This document shows, in pieces, positions 43,403-54,273 of a stretch of 64,000 nt of DNA. The position numbers and the translations under genes were made by a program. Source of the DNA: Linum tenue (taxonomy: Eukaryota > Streptophyta > Magnoliopsida > Malpighiales > Linaceae). The stretch lies in contig CAMGYJ010000004.1 of NCBI GenBank assembly GCA_946122785.1, positions 58,784,679-58,848,678 of the forward strand, given 5' to 3'. Every line of letters begins with the position of its first letter. Position 1 is the first letter of the stretch. A model generated the notes under the pieces. It saw only the letters and a list, made by a program, of their open reading frames with translations, was not told the origin of the DNA and did no database searches.

Positions 43403-45714
43403 GGTAAAAGGAAATGGTTGAATAATTGAAAAATGGAATTGTTCAGGAATACACATTGAATACTAAGCTTACGCATTGAATTTCTGGTAGTAGATCCATA
43501 ATTTTCCTTTTTGCTTTTCAAAGGAATACTCTTATGCTGCAGCTCTAGCTAATTGTCCACCCTTTCCATGTGTGATTTCTATGTTATGTATGGCCGTGCC
43601 TAAGGGCATATCGGTTGAATTTTTGGTGATTGCATCAGTTTTGAATATTATTTTTACACTTATGAATACTAGTTCGTCTGTGTGTAATATTTGTTCCTCA
43701 ACTGTTTATAAATGCTAACTAGACGTGTATGAGTATGTGTTAAGATGTTGGGATATACATGTTAGAAACTTGTTAATACTAGTTTAGATGTTTTGACTAC
43801 TAGCTAGAACATTATGAATAATGCGAGTTTGTCTACGTGTAATATTTTTTTGTCTGATAGTCCAACACTAGTTGGGCGATTTCAAATACTTGGCAATTTT
43901 GAATATTTTTTCAACTGTCTTATCATTTTTCATCATGCATTTACCTAGTAACTCATATAACTTCGTGTTAGTATGGTGTCCAAAAGCCAATCATATATTT
44001 GGATATGTGGTTCAGACACTTGTGTTATGGTTTTGTATCTTGTATATATATATATATAAGATATTTTGAGGCTTTGTTCAATTGTTGTATTTGAAATAAA
44101 ACTGTTCTTTTCGAAAACACGATAATGACCATAGAATATCGCATAATTTATGTGAATTCTAATACATCCCTAGTCAAGTATATTAGCAAGAACTTGGTCA
44201 ACTCTTATACAATTGAGACTAGTGCAAGTGTAGATGCTTACAGAGTTAAGGCATGCACGTGTGAGTTACGAGTTAGAGAACTTGTACTGAATAGACCCGA
44301 GCGATGAGCACTTTCACAGTTTATACAATTGTGTCATAGTTGATCATTGAAATTGTCGTCCTTTGACTTGAGGTTATGAAGGTTATCATATGATGGCTTG
44401 TGTACTTTGATACCTCATCTAATCACCTTAATTGGGTGAGACACATGGGTTATTGTGTGCGGAACTCATTATGTATTTAGCCTTGCATAGACCAAGATGG
44501 GATTCGTTACTCCAAGTTGCAATGGAGAGACATCCTTGGGCCCCTTGATGGAGTGAGACTAAGGGAATGTATGCATACTCGAATGATTGATATGTTGATA
44601 TCAATATTCGTCACATTATGTCTACTCTATATCAAGTAAAAATATTTACTATATGAGGTTGACACCTCTCTATTCCTCATGATTTATTTGGAAGTCATAG
44701 CGAAGGGACGCGACATTTTCACGATCACAAGAACAATGTGATAGTGATCATATTGAAAGGTTAAATGGATCACCAAACCCCCCCCCCCCACCACAACTAG
44801 TTCTTGTTCACTTGGGAGCAATGATGCATTGCTAGACGCCACTCATTGATTATGGTTGTAAATGTTACAGTCATTGCCAACATGACAAGAACCTCAAGGG
44901 TCGCACACAAAGATTTTGTTCAGATCAGTCAAATAGTCAAAGCTTGTTGGTTATGGAAAAAAGTGTACAGTTTAATGCTTTGAGCATTTAAACTAGGGAG
45001 TTAGAATTGTATTGGTTGTTAATCAAAATAATTGTTATTTTAATTAAGCACGTGATGTTAATCAGCACGAGGTGGACATTTACACGAGGTGGCCATTAGC
45101 ATGAGGTGGATCATGATGAGCTAGTTATTACCATGATGTCTTAATAAGCATAATGTGCATAATTTTGGTTAATTTGAGAATGAATCAACACCACTTTAGA
45201 TGAGTCATTATGATTACTCATATAGCTAACCATGAGGTGTTGAATTTATGTGCATTTGGGGATGATTCATCTCCATATTTGATGATTCATTTGATGATTC
45301 ATATGTGAAAGGATGAGGTGCGGATTTCTGAGTTCACTTAAGATGAATCATCACCATTTCATGAGCCTTTAGATAGAGGCTGAAGTGAGTGACAAAAATT
45401 AGCACTTTACTTTCCATCTCTAGCTCTCTTAGTCATCTCGAAAAGTTCTTAAACTATAGTTCTTCAATCCTCCAAAGTTCGTGGCTAGCACCACTCCTCG
45501 GAGGTAGTCTGATCAAAGTCCGTGTGGATACTAATAGCAGAATTGGCTACAACTGTCGTGGACGACTCTTGATCCTACAACTCTACCTTTTAATTTTCAC
45601 CATTCTACATGTTAGAATTCTTAACTTTGGTTCTTAATGTCTCTCTTGGATCATGAAAGGTTTTTGGTTATATTTCCGTTATGTATTTGGCCCCAAAACC
45701 CAACACTTTATTCT
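43403..45714. other. No gene; repeat debris
   Basis: AT-rich and gene-free by eye. It has an AT dinucleotide run near 44044-44058, a ten-C run near 44780 and irregular repeats of a CACGAGGTGG-like word around 45070-45110. The part around 45390-45700 could be LTR retrotransposon debris but nothing decisive is visible. Confidence 0.4.
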
Positions 45715-47790
45715 TGGAAGACAAGGACGCACGGGGGAACATTTTTTCGCACTAAGAGTGTTTGAAATTTTATGCATGCAACGTTCACGAAAAAGGCTTT
45801 GGTGTTCAAAAAGGGGTTAGCCCCTCAAGAAAACAAAGAATTTAATAGGCGAGGTGGAGGGAAAATATTTGTACGGATACTACAAGTGAAATAAGGAACG
45901 CTTTGTACCACAGTCAAACAAATATGGTGAATGTGGAGAAACGGCCCGAGGACAAAGTTGTGGAGAAACGCCACCGTAAAAGAAAAAGGCTTGAATTTAG
46001 GTTGGATACAAAACGCTTGTTCTTTTCGATGGGATAAAAATAGCGATGCATTTGTGGTTTTTGAATTCGAAGCAATCCACAACCATGATTTGCACTCTAA
46101 TGAACATTCGCACCTATCAAGTCCAACAAGTGTGTGAGAGAGGCTCAAGGACTAATAGCCGAAGCAAACCATGATACTGAGACTAGTCTGAGTTCTTTAC
46201 ATCAGGTGTTAGCCATGTGTAGCGGTGGGTATGAAAATCTGACTTTTACAAGAACAGATCGAAAGAACCACTTGAATAAGAGAAGGTAGAAGAAGATGGT
46301 TCATGACGAACCTACTTACTTGCTTGGGTACTTTCAGGAGAAAATGTCTATGAAATCCGGATTATTTTATGCTGTTCAAATGGATAGAGAGGAGCATATT
46401 TCTAGTATACTATGGGCATACTCGAGGATGCGAAAAGATTATGAACTTTTTGACGACTCGGTCTCCTTTGGCACGAGTTACCGAACGAACTCAGTCGTTC
46501 GTCCATTGGATATGTGAATAATATTTGTGTTTTTAAGAGATACGGGCTTGCTTAGACATTGTAATTAATACCTTTTTATTCATTTCAACTTGTCTTGTGT
46601 AGAGATGTATATAGGTTTCAACCACCATTGACAAACTTGCGCTTTTAGAGCTTGTTTGCTGTACGACGAGACAACGACTTCTTTTGAATGGTTGTTTAAA
46701 CCATTTATTCTTTGCATGAGTAAGAAGCTTTCGGTCGCCATCTTCACTTATCAGACCCAACCATGACAGTTGCGAATTAGAAAAGAGTGGCCTACGGTAT
46801 TTCATGCCCTATGTACATGGCACATCCTCATGAATGGAAAGAAGAATTTTTTTTAAAACAAGGGTGTTTGGGATAAGTTACAAGGTCATCTTATTTTCCT
46901 TTTCTACGACCTCGACAATGAGGTCGAGCTTGACATGGAGTGGACCACCATGCTTGAAAACTGTTTCCCCGACAACAACTTTGTAGACGGTGAGCCATGG
47001 ATGTAGTATATAGTCATATTTCGAAAGCAATGGTGTTCCGCATGGGTTTGAGATTCATTCACAATTGGGATGTTGACAATCCAAGAGAGCGAGTCATGCA
47101 ATTCAGTTGTCCGACTTTTCTTGCAACCGAACCATAATCTGGTCTAGTTTTTATTCAATTTAACAGGTATGAGTGGGGAATACTATTTAATAGTATTGTG
47201 AATACAACTTTGTGGTTACATGAATACCAGTGTTGTAGGTACAAAATAATGCATGTGTCCAATTTTTCTACACGTGTTTGGAAATGAACCATAACTCTTG
47301 CTTCCTCATTCCAGGCTTGCTAGTTGTCAAAAGATACAATGAGACCACTTCCAACTTTGAAGCCAAAGAAAGAGTCCCCTCATATCATAAATTCATTCAT
47401 CCAGATCCTCCAACAAGCAGCTAATATCTTCACCCGGATACACAAGAAAAGTTTATGCAAATTGAAGCATATATACGTGAGTCGTGCACGCATACCAGGG
47501 AAAATGGCCTCATTGGCTGCATCACATTCAAGATACAGAATGATGAGCCTCGTGATGAATGAGTTGTTCTAGTTGATATTCTGGAGGCGAACCTGGTATG
47601 TGAATGTAGGTTGTTTAATACCTTTGGGTTGTTATGTCAACACATGCTCAAGGTTATGTGAATGCTTTGAGATTTTGGGAATGCGAGTATTAGAACCATT
47701 CTAGTGCATTACATCATAAAGAGATAGACGTTGGAGGATAAGAAGAAAGCGGGTGGTGAATTTGGTGGTTCTTATGGGGCAGAGAATGAT
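45715..47790 (+). pseudogene. FAR1/FRS-family (MULE-derived) pseudogene
   Basis: Read through several frame changes and stops, this shows the domain order of FAR1-RELATED SEQUENCE proteins. The FAR1 DNA-binding zinc domain is near 45715-46130 (FVVFEFEAIHNHDL). Next is the MULE transposase-like domain, starting YLLGYFQEKMS and GLFYAVQMDREEHISSILWA (46296-46515) and continuing in other frames to about 46950. A SWIM zinc finger (VCECRLFNTFGLLCQHML) is near 47597-47655. FHY3/FAR1 are nuclear transcription factors domesticated from Mutator-like transposases, so this could be a dead FRS gene or a dead autonomous MULE. I see no TIRs, and the remains are clearly non-functional. Confidence 0.75.
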
Positions 47791-47859
47791 GCAGCAAAAG
47801 AAAACACAACATCAATGAGGTATAAAGAAAGTGAGAAATAACTGCAATGCTTAATCATC

Positions 47860-49007
47860 TCCACGATCGCCGACTACCTTTCATTCTCTGAGGGAAATAC
47901 TTCTTGGAATATTCCGTTGTTGTTTTCTCTTCGGGGTGGGGCTGAAAGAGAGCGAGTGAGGTTGCTTAATCTTCTTAATTCTATCCCTTCTCAGAATTTT
48001 TTTGCAGGACCAGAAAGACCGTTATGGTTTCCGTCATCGACAGCCAGTTTCAGCGTGCATTCGGCCTTCGAACATTTTGCTGCTGCTCGCTTCAAAGGGG
48101 TCGAGAACTTTCCGTCGAAAGTGGTTTGGCATTACACCATCCCAAGCAAGATCTGCATATTCCTTTGGCTGGTCTTCCACAAAAGGATTCTCACCATCGA
48201 CAATCTCAAAAGAAAGGGTATAAGTCTGCCGAACAGGTGTGCCCTTTGCAAGGCTGAAGAGGAGTCTATTAATCACATCTTCACAAGCTGCGGTCTCTCA
48301 AGGCAGGTATGGAGCATTCTGAAATGCTTCGTGAAGATCGATGACAGAATAGAAGAAGCTGGCGATATTTCGGACAGAATCCGTCGGTGGCAACATAACA
48401 AACCCAATAACCCTGCAGAATGGTTTTCAAGGGTGGCCCTTCACGCATTTTGCTGGCACATTTGGATTGAAAGAAATTCAAGGATTTTCAGAGAAGTTGA
48501 AGGCACAGCTCGTCTCATTGCGTTAAGGATCGGTCATGCAATCTACTGGTGGCTGGTGGCAAACAAAAAGGTTGAGAAAGAGATCGCGGAGTGCTGGATC
48601 AGTGAGATGAAAGCTAGGCTTTTTCCTTCGGCCAATCTCGTCCCGGATTGTCTCCCTCCCTCGGATGCTGCTTAGGAAATATTGAGGCTGTTTGTCTCTG
48701 CAGATTGCGTGTTTCAGTGCTTGCAGCAGTTTTTCCCATCTTCGCGGTGTTTGTCTCTGTGTTGTGGTCTTCATGTAGTGTACCTTCTCTCCTTGTGCCT
48801 CTGTTTTTTATTGCTGGCCCGACCGCTGTCTTTAGCGCCGGTGAGAGTGGAGAGGGGGACTTTGGGGAGGTCTGGACTTGTTCTGTTTGCTTCCTCGTTT
48901 TTTCGTTCTTCCTGCTGCACTGCTGCTGTACTTGTTTTCTTTTCCCCTTTTTTTTGTTCTTTTTTCTCTAATAAAATCTATATCACCCTTAGCAAAAAAA
49001 AAAAATA
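47860..49007 (+). mobile_element. LINE 3' portion with zf-RVT domain and poly(A)
   Basis: A 252-codon frame (47917-48675) encodes the region after the reverse transcriptase of a plant LINE, including WHYTIPSKICIFLWLVFHKR and the zf-RVT zinc site RCALCKAEEESINHIFTSC. It ends with a normal stop and no RNase H-like domain. A pyrimidine-rich 3' UTR, an AATAAA (48970-48975) and a 12-A tail (48995-49006) follow. It differs clearly from the LINE at 42511, which carries RNase H. The 5' part is truncated; I found no certain TSD. Confidence 0.8.
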
Positions 49008-49544
49008 TTTATAATAATTAACTATATATTAAAATATTAAACAAATGCCCTAAAAAGATATCTCTAACTCAATATTTCAATTAACCAATTAATATGAAGA
49101 TAAAGTGTACAACAAGTGGATGGTGGCACTCACTATAGTGTGAAAATTGGCAAACAAGTTGTTGTCAAGATCTATAATAAGAGAGATTGGTAAGTGCGCC
49201 GAATATGAATTATACATGATTGTGAATATGAGTTGTACATGATGTACTGAAAACTTGTTCATTATAGGAGGGTCTGAACCAGTAAGTAAGCTGACTTTCA
49301 AAGAGAAGAAAATTCTAAGGAGGCACGAGCAAAAACGTTACAAGTTGAAGAACGAGAAAGAATATCGTTGGAAGAAGGTTGTGTATGGGAAGAGATTGAA
49401 ATAGCTTGATGTGCTTTTGGAGGTCCCCAAACCTCAAGAAGAGGGAATCCTCAAGTCGCAACTTACTGAATGGGACGACGATGTTTTGGACTTGGTTATG
49501 CAGACAATATAGGAGTATGTTGTCATGTAGCTTTATCTATCATA
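49008..49544. other. Spacer with unassigned basic frame
   Basis: AT-rich. A frame over about 49310-49510 gives a lysine-rich, KRYKLKNEKEYRWKK-type product with one internal stop. I do not recognise it. Confidence 0.3.
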
Positions 49545-50110
49545 CTATTATTCATATTGTCCATACTAGTATTCATGGTGCTCCAAATTAGTATTCAAGT
49601 TGTGATGAATTAGTATTCATGTTGTAATGAAGTAGTATTCAAGTTGTGTTGAATTAGTATTCGTGTTGTCATGAAGTCGTATTCAAGTTTTATGACCTGG
49701 TATCAATGTTGTCGTGAATTAGTATTCAAGTTGTTTTGAGTTATGACTATTATTCATGTTGTCATGAAGTAGTATTCAAGTTGTGAGGAACTAGTATTCG
49801 TGTTGTCATGAAGTAGAATTCAAGTTGTGATGAACTAGTAATCATGTTGTTCTGAAGTAGTATTCAAGTTTGAAGAACTATAGTTCATACGGTTTTGAAG
49901 TAAAAATCAAGTTGTGATGAACAAGTATCCATGAGGTTGTGAAGTAGTATTCATCATGTCATGAAGTTGTATTCAACTCGTGATGAACTAGTATCCATGT
50001 TGCCATGAAATAGTATCCAAGATGTGATGAACTAGTATATATGTTGTAATAAGTAGTATTCAAGTTTAGATGAACTGGTATTCATATTGTGTGTTGGTCG
50101 TATTCAAGTC
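49545..50110 (+). repeat. 22-bp minisatellite (ATTAGTATTCAAGTTGTGATGA)-like
   Basis: About 25 degenerate copies of a 22-bp unit built on TAGTATTCA followed by TGTTG or AGTTGTGA and TGAA. CAAG and CATG variants tend to alternate, so the higher-order unit may be 44 bp. No transposon termini seen at its edges. Confidence 0.8.
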
Positions 50111-50140
50111 CTCTTCAAGTAGTATCCTGAAGTATTTCGA

Positions 50141-51659
50141 CCAAAATACTACTTCATAATAATGCCTTATCAGGGCTTCGTAGGCAAAAAAATAATTAGT
50201 ACATGTCGTACGTAAAACATTTTTAGCTATTGTTCAATATGGGTAAAAAAAAGTACACTTTTACTCTTTGATTCTACACTTGACAATTTTACCCTTTTAT
50301 GCTTCTAGATAGAATCGCGCTTTTAATTGCACTACTAAGCGGCATACCCAAGTTGATCTCATATAGTCTCTCTTCTTTGATAGTAATATTCCTTGCTCCG
50401 AGTGTTTTCTTAAATTCTTAAACTACTGGTGTGTCTCTAACATTGAAATAACAAAGAGATCACAGAAGGAATTGTCAATTCCAAAAAGAGAGAGGTGACC
50501 TTGGTTCGAAGGATCCAAGTGTACGGAATTTGGCACATGCATAATTGCTTATTAGATCTCTTTAATGCAAAGTGGTTCCTTTTGGGTACTTGGAATAAAA
50601 ACATCGGTTGAAAAAGGGTAGACATATATAAGATGTATATATGTCTATCATAAAGACTGATATAGTTGGCTAAAACTAGTAAAAGTTTGACAAATATTCC
50701 AAAAAGGCTTTGAGATTCCTCATGAGATGGTTGATTGATGGAGGTGTTCTCCACTAATAAAATTTTGGAGATATTTATATTATATCCTTGGTTGTGATTT
50801 GTTGGTGACTATTATGTGTTGTTATGGGTAAAACTATATTCCCATGTGTAGTTTGCTATAATGGTTGTGGTTTTAGATAGAATTGTCAGTTGTCACCCTT
50901 GATAAGTTAAGAAGTTGGGGGGTGACAAATTTCAATAACATTTGTGTTGTAACTTGTAAGGCAATTGAGACGGGGAGGGATGAAACCTAGAAAGTAGAAA
51001 CCATCTATTTTATCACTTTCTTGTTTCAACAATCTCTTTCCTTTATGGCTAAAAAAGTTGATTGGCAAAAAGTTTTTGAGAGGTCCTTGTTCATTGCTTT
51101 GAGGGAACAATGTTATTGGACGAATTTGGAGTTTGCTTTGGAATGACATAATTTGACCTATTTAGAAAGAGATCATCATACTCATAAATTTTTTAAAAAT
51201 GGTTCAAAATCAAGTGAGTTAACCAACATTATTAGATTAGAAGTGGCATACTTGGATGTGGAGTAGAGACCATGGTTGTCATGCCGGTTTCCTATCGTTT
51301 GGTTCAACCGGTGCAAGTATTTAGCTTTGGTCAAATCTTGTCAAAACCAAAATCGACTTGTCAAACTAGAAATCAAATTCAAGCAATTCCCCCATGTCCT
51401 CCATAAATATACACCAGTCGTGAAATTTGAACCAAGTACTTCATGCTCACCAATTTCAATTGTGCACCAATAGGCTACGAAGAACTTTGTGATTCATTAA
51501 TGCTATATTTTATTAAACTTCATTTTTTATACTTTTATTTTGACGTACAATTAGTTACCATTTCTAATCATAAATTATTTTATGCGAATGAACTCTTTTA
51601 GTTGCTTCTTCCTAACTAATTTATTTGGTATCAATGATTTTTTTACTTTACTCATGTAT
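50141..51659. other. AT-rich spacer, no gene seen
   Basis: Only short frames typical of AT-rich sequence. A GGTTGTCATGCCGG word at about 51273 followed by TTGGTTCAACCGG may be a decayed hAT end like that at 12277, but no partner is visible. Confidence 0.4.
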
Positions 51660-51669
51660 TCAATTTAAA

Positions 51670-52754
51670 GGGGTAAAATACCTCGGGTACCACTTAAGTT
51701 TGAGAATTGGAGCAGACATACCACTTAACTTTGAATAGGGCGTCGGATACCATTAAAGTCGCCAAAATGTGCACCCGTCTAGTTTTCCATCCAACCCAAA
51801 ATTTTAATTACTTTTTGGTACCCAAAAAAGTATATTTAAATTGCTAATCCAATTAGAAGTACCATTAAAATGAGTTAAGATAGAACCTAATCGATAAATG
51901 CAACACAGTCATAAAAGAATTAAACATATTCCAGTAATTGAAGAAAATTTAGAACGAAAAGAGAACGAAAGTAACCAAGTAATAAATAAATAAAAGCTAC
52001 AATATTTCATAACAAATCTAGAAAAGAAAATACGACTATAGAAAGAGAATTAGAATTAGTAAATTTAATTAATATGGAATATCTACAATATAATATTAGA
52101 AAATTACAAGGATATTTAACATAGAAAATTATACAACATCAACATGATGTACAAGAATTAAATATAATATTCTCAGATTATTTATATCGATACAGAATTC
52201 ATAGGATATATTTGGTTCAGCAAAGTATTCAATTATTATAACACATAATGGTAATTGAAAATACTTATAATGATAATTGATTCTACATTTCCTATTAAAA
52301 AATTGGTTTGGTATCAAAGTCTTCAAAAGAGGATTCCAACTAAACAGAATTCATAGGATATATTTACTTCAGAGAATAATTCAATTATTAGAAAATATAA
52401 TGATAATTGAAAATACTTATAATGTTGATTGATTCTAAATTTTCTATTCAAAAATTAATTTGGTATCAAGTCTTCAAAAGAGTATACCAACTAAATAATA
52501 AAAATTGATGTTTTTCAAAGTCAAAATGATTTTTTACAATAAGAAAAGTATAATGACCAATTAAGAAATTTAGAAAACAGAATATTCCAAGAATATTTTG
52601 TTAACTTTAACGGAATGCACTTAACATTAAACTTAAGTGGTACCTGGTGCACAAATAATAGAGTTCAGTGGTACCCGACGCTCTATTCAAATTTAAATGA
52701 TATGTCTGCCCGCCCCAATTCTCAAATTTAAGTGGTACACGAGGTATTTTACCC
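51670..52754. mobile_element. MULE-type non-autonomous element, 10-bp TSD
   Basis: A 1085-bp element with ~110-bp inverted ends (GGGTAAAATACCTCG, then GTACCACTTAA) and a perfect 10-bp direct repeat TCAATTTAAA at 51660-51669 and 52755-52764. The AT-rich interior contains an imperfect ~152-bp tandem duplication (about 52192-52343 and 52344-52494). No coding capacity. Confidence 0.88.
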
Positions 52755-52847
52755 TCAATTTAAACCGTTATTGTACCACCGACTATATCATTTCACTTAC
52801 TTCACCAACATTTTGATATAAAACGGTTGGACTAGAAGGATTGAACT

Positions 52848-53537
52848 TAGGGATGGCAACAAAACCCGAACCCACGGGTACCCACCCAACCCAACCCGGT
52901 CATCGCGGGTAAAATCCGTGTTGACGGATTTTGGGCCGGGTTTGGGTTTAAACCCGTTCACTATTCACCGGGTTGGGTTTGGGTTTAGGTAAACCCGACC
53001 CATGGGTCACCCATATAATTAATTTTCTCGATATATTTAATATTCTAAACAACTAATCTTATTTATGTTTGTGGAGACATGTCTAATTTTTTCTTTCTAA
53101 TTGTGTAGAATGAAGTTGATGTTATCGAGTGGAGAGTGGAGAAACTTAATTGAAAGGAAGAAGCCTTCAATTAATCATGTTATTTATGGATAATTTGTGA
53201 TTTGCTCCAATTTTCTTGAGTTTTATAAATTGGTGTTGAACAATTTGTATAGTTAATTTGTGATTTGCTTGAATTTTCTAGAATGGTGTTTTATATATGG
53301 ATAATTTGTATTGAGAGATTGATATTTGACTTTAATTTTGATAGGAACTTGTTATTGTAAATTTTTTACGACAAAAACCCGTGGGTACCCATGAACCAGC
53401 GGATACCCAGCGGGTTAGGTTGGGTTTGAGTTTTTCAAACCCAATAGGTTTTATCCCGGTTTTTTTCACGGATAAACCCATTGATTTGAGTTTGGGTGTG
53501 GCAAAACCCGACCCAACCCGACCCATTGCCATCCCTA
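52848..53537. mobile_element. hAT-type non-autonomous element, 8-bp TSD
   Basis: A 690-bp element with ends TAGGGATGGCAA...TTGCCATCCCTA and a perfect 8-bp direct repeat ATTGAACT at 52840-52847 and 53538-53545. Both ends are rich in AACCCG/CGGGTT words in opposite orientations, probable transposase-binding repeats. It ends about 740 bp before the UPL start codon. Confidence 0.88.
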
Positions 53538-53545
53538 ATTGAACT

Positions 53546-54273
53546 TGCAACAACTTCATATGGTTTCATTAAGCCTCTACTAGTTGGCAATTTCTTTGAG
53601 ACTAAGTTTTCATACCCCTATAATTTTTGCTTTTGTAGAGTTTTTTCTTTCTTTCTATCCACGTATCCAATAATTCCAGCCCAAGCCCATCCGATAATTC
53701 CACACATAAATTAATATGCTTTCCAAAGTAGTTTTTTACACTAATTGTATATAATTAATCAAATCGTTCGCCCAGAACAAAGAGAGAAAAAAAGAGAAGA
53801 GAAAGCTCGAGTCGCAGCCCCGAAACCAAAACCATAACCAAAGGGACAGCAGTAGTCTTTCTGAAACGCCAAACTCACAACCATCACCACAACGATTTTG
53901 CTATTGGGGTTTCGCTGCGCTCTGTCTCCCTCCCTCTCTAAACTCAACGCTGCGGATGTATAGGCATCCATCGCCTCTCTCTCTCTCTCTCCTGCCTCAG
54001 GTACTCTCCTTCCTTCCTTCCTTGTCCTTCCCTTCGCGTCTAAGCTTTTGCGGCAGTGATCTGTTAGGTATATGTTCTTTTGCTCTTCTTTCTGATTCAG
54101 TTTACTGCGGTGTAATCGCCTCTCTGTATCCGCCGATTGCCGGGATTGTGGTCTGTGTAGGGTTTTCTGATTTTTTCTTTTTGCTCTTAGGAGTTTTATG
54201 CTTTGGCTGACACGCTGCCTTTTTGTTGTTCATGTGTTGCGGCAGTAGTCGGAAGTAGAGAGAAACTTGGGAT
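53546..54273 (+). promoter_or_regulatory. UPL promoter and leader with leader intron
   Basis: Upstream region of the UPL gene. A CT-dinucleotide run (about 53976-53993) precedes CCTCAG/GTACTC at 54000-54001, a likely donor of a leader intron. The matching acceptor GCGGCAG would be near 54245, shortly before the ATG at 54274. Exact transcript start unknown. Confidence 0.5.

Noticed and set aside
46533..47101. Minus-strand ORFs over the FAR1 region
   Set aside because: They are antisense to the MULE-transposase pieces of the FAR1 pseudogene and have no domains of their own.
49545..50110. CRISPR-like array
   Set aside because: Repeats are directly adjoining and degenerate with no spacers, and the DNA is a plant nuclear sequence.
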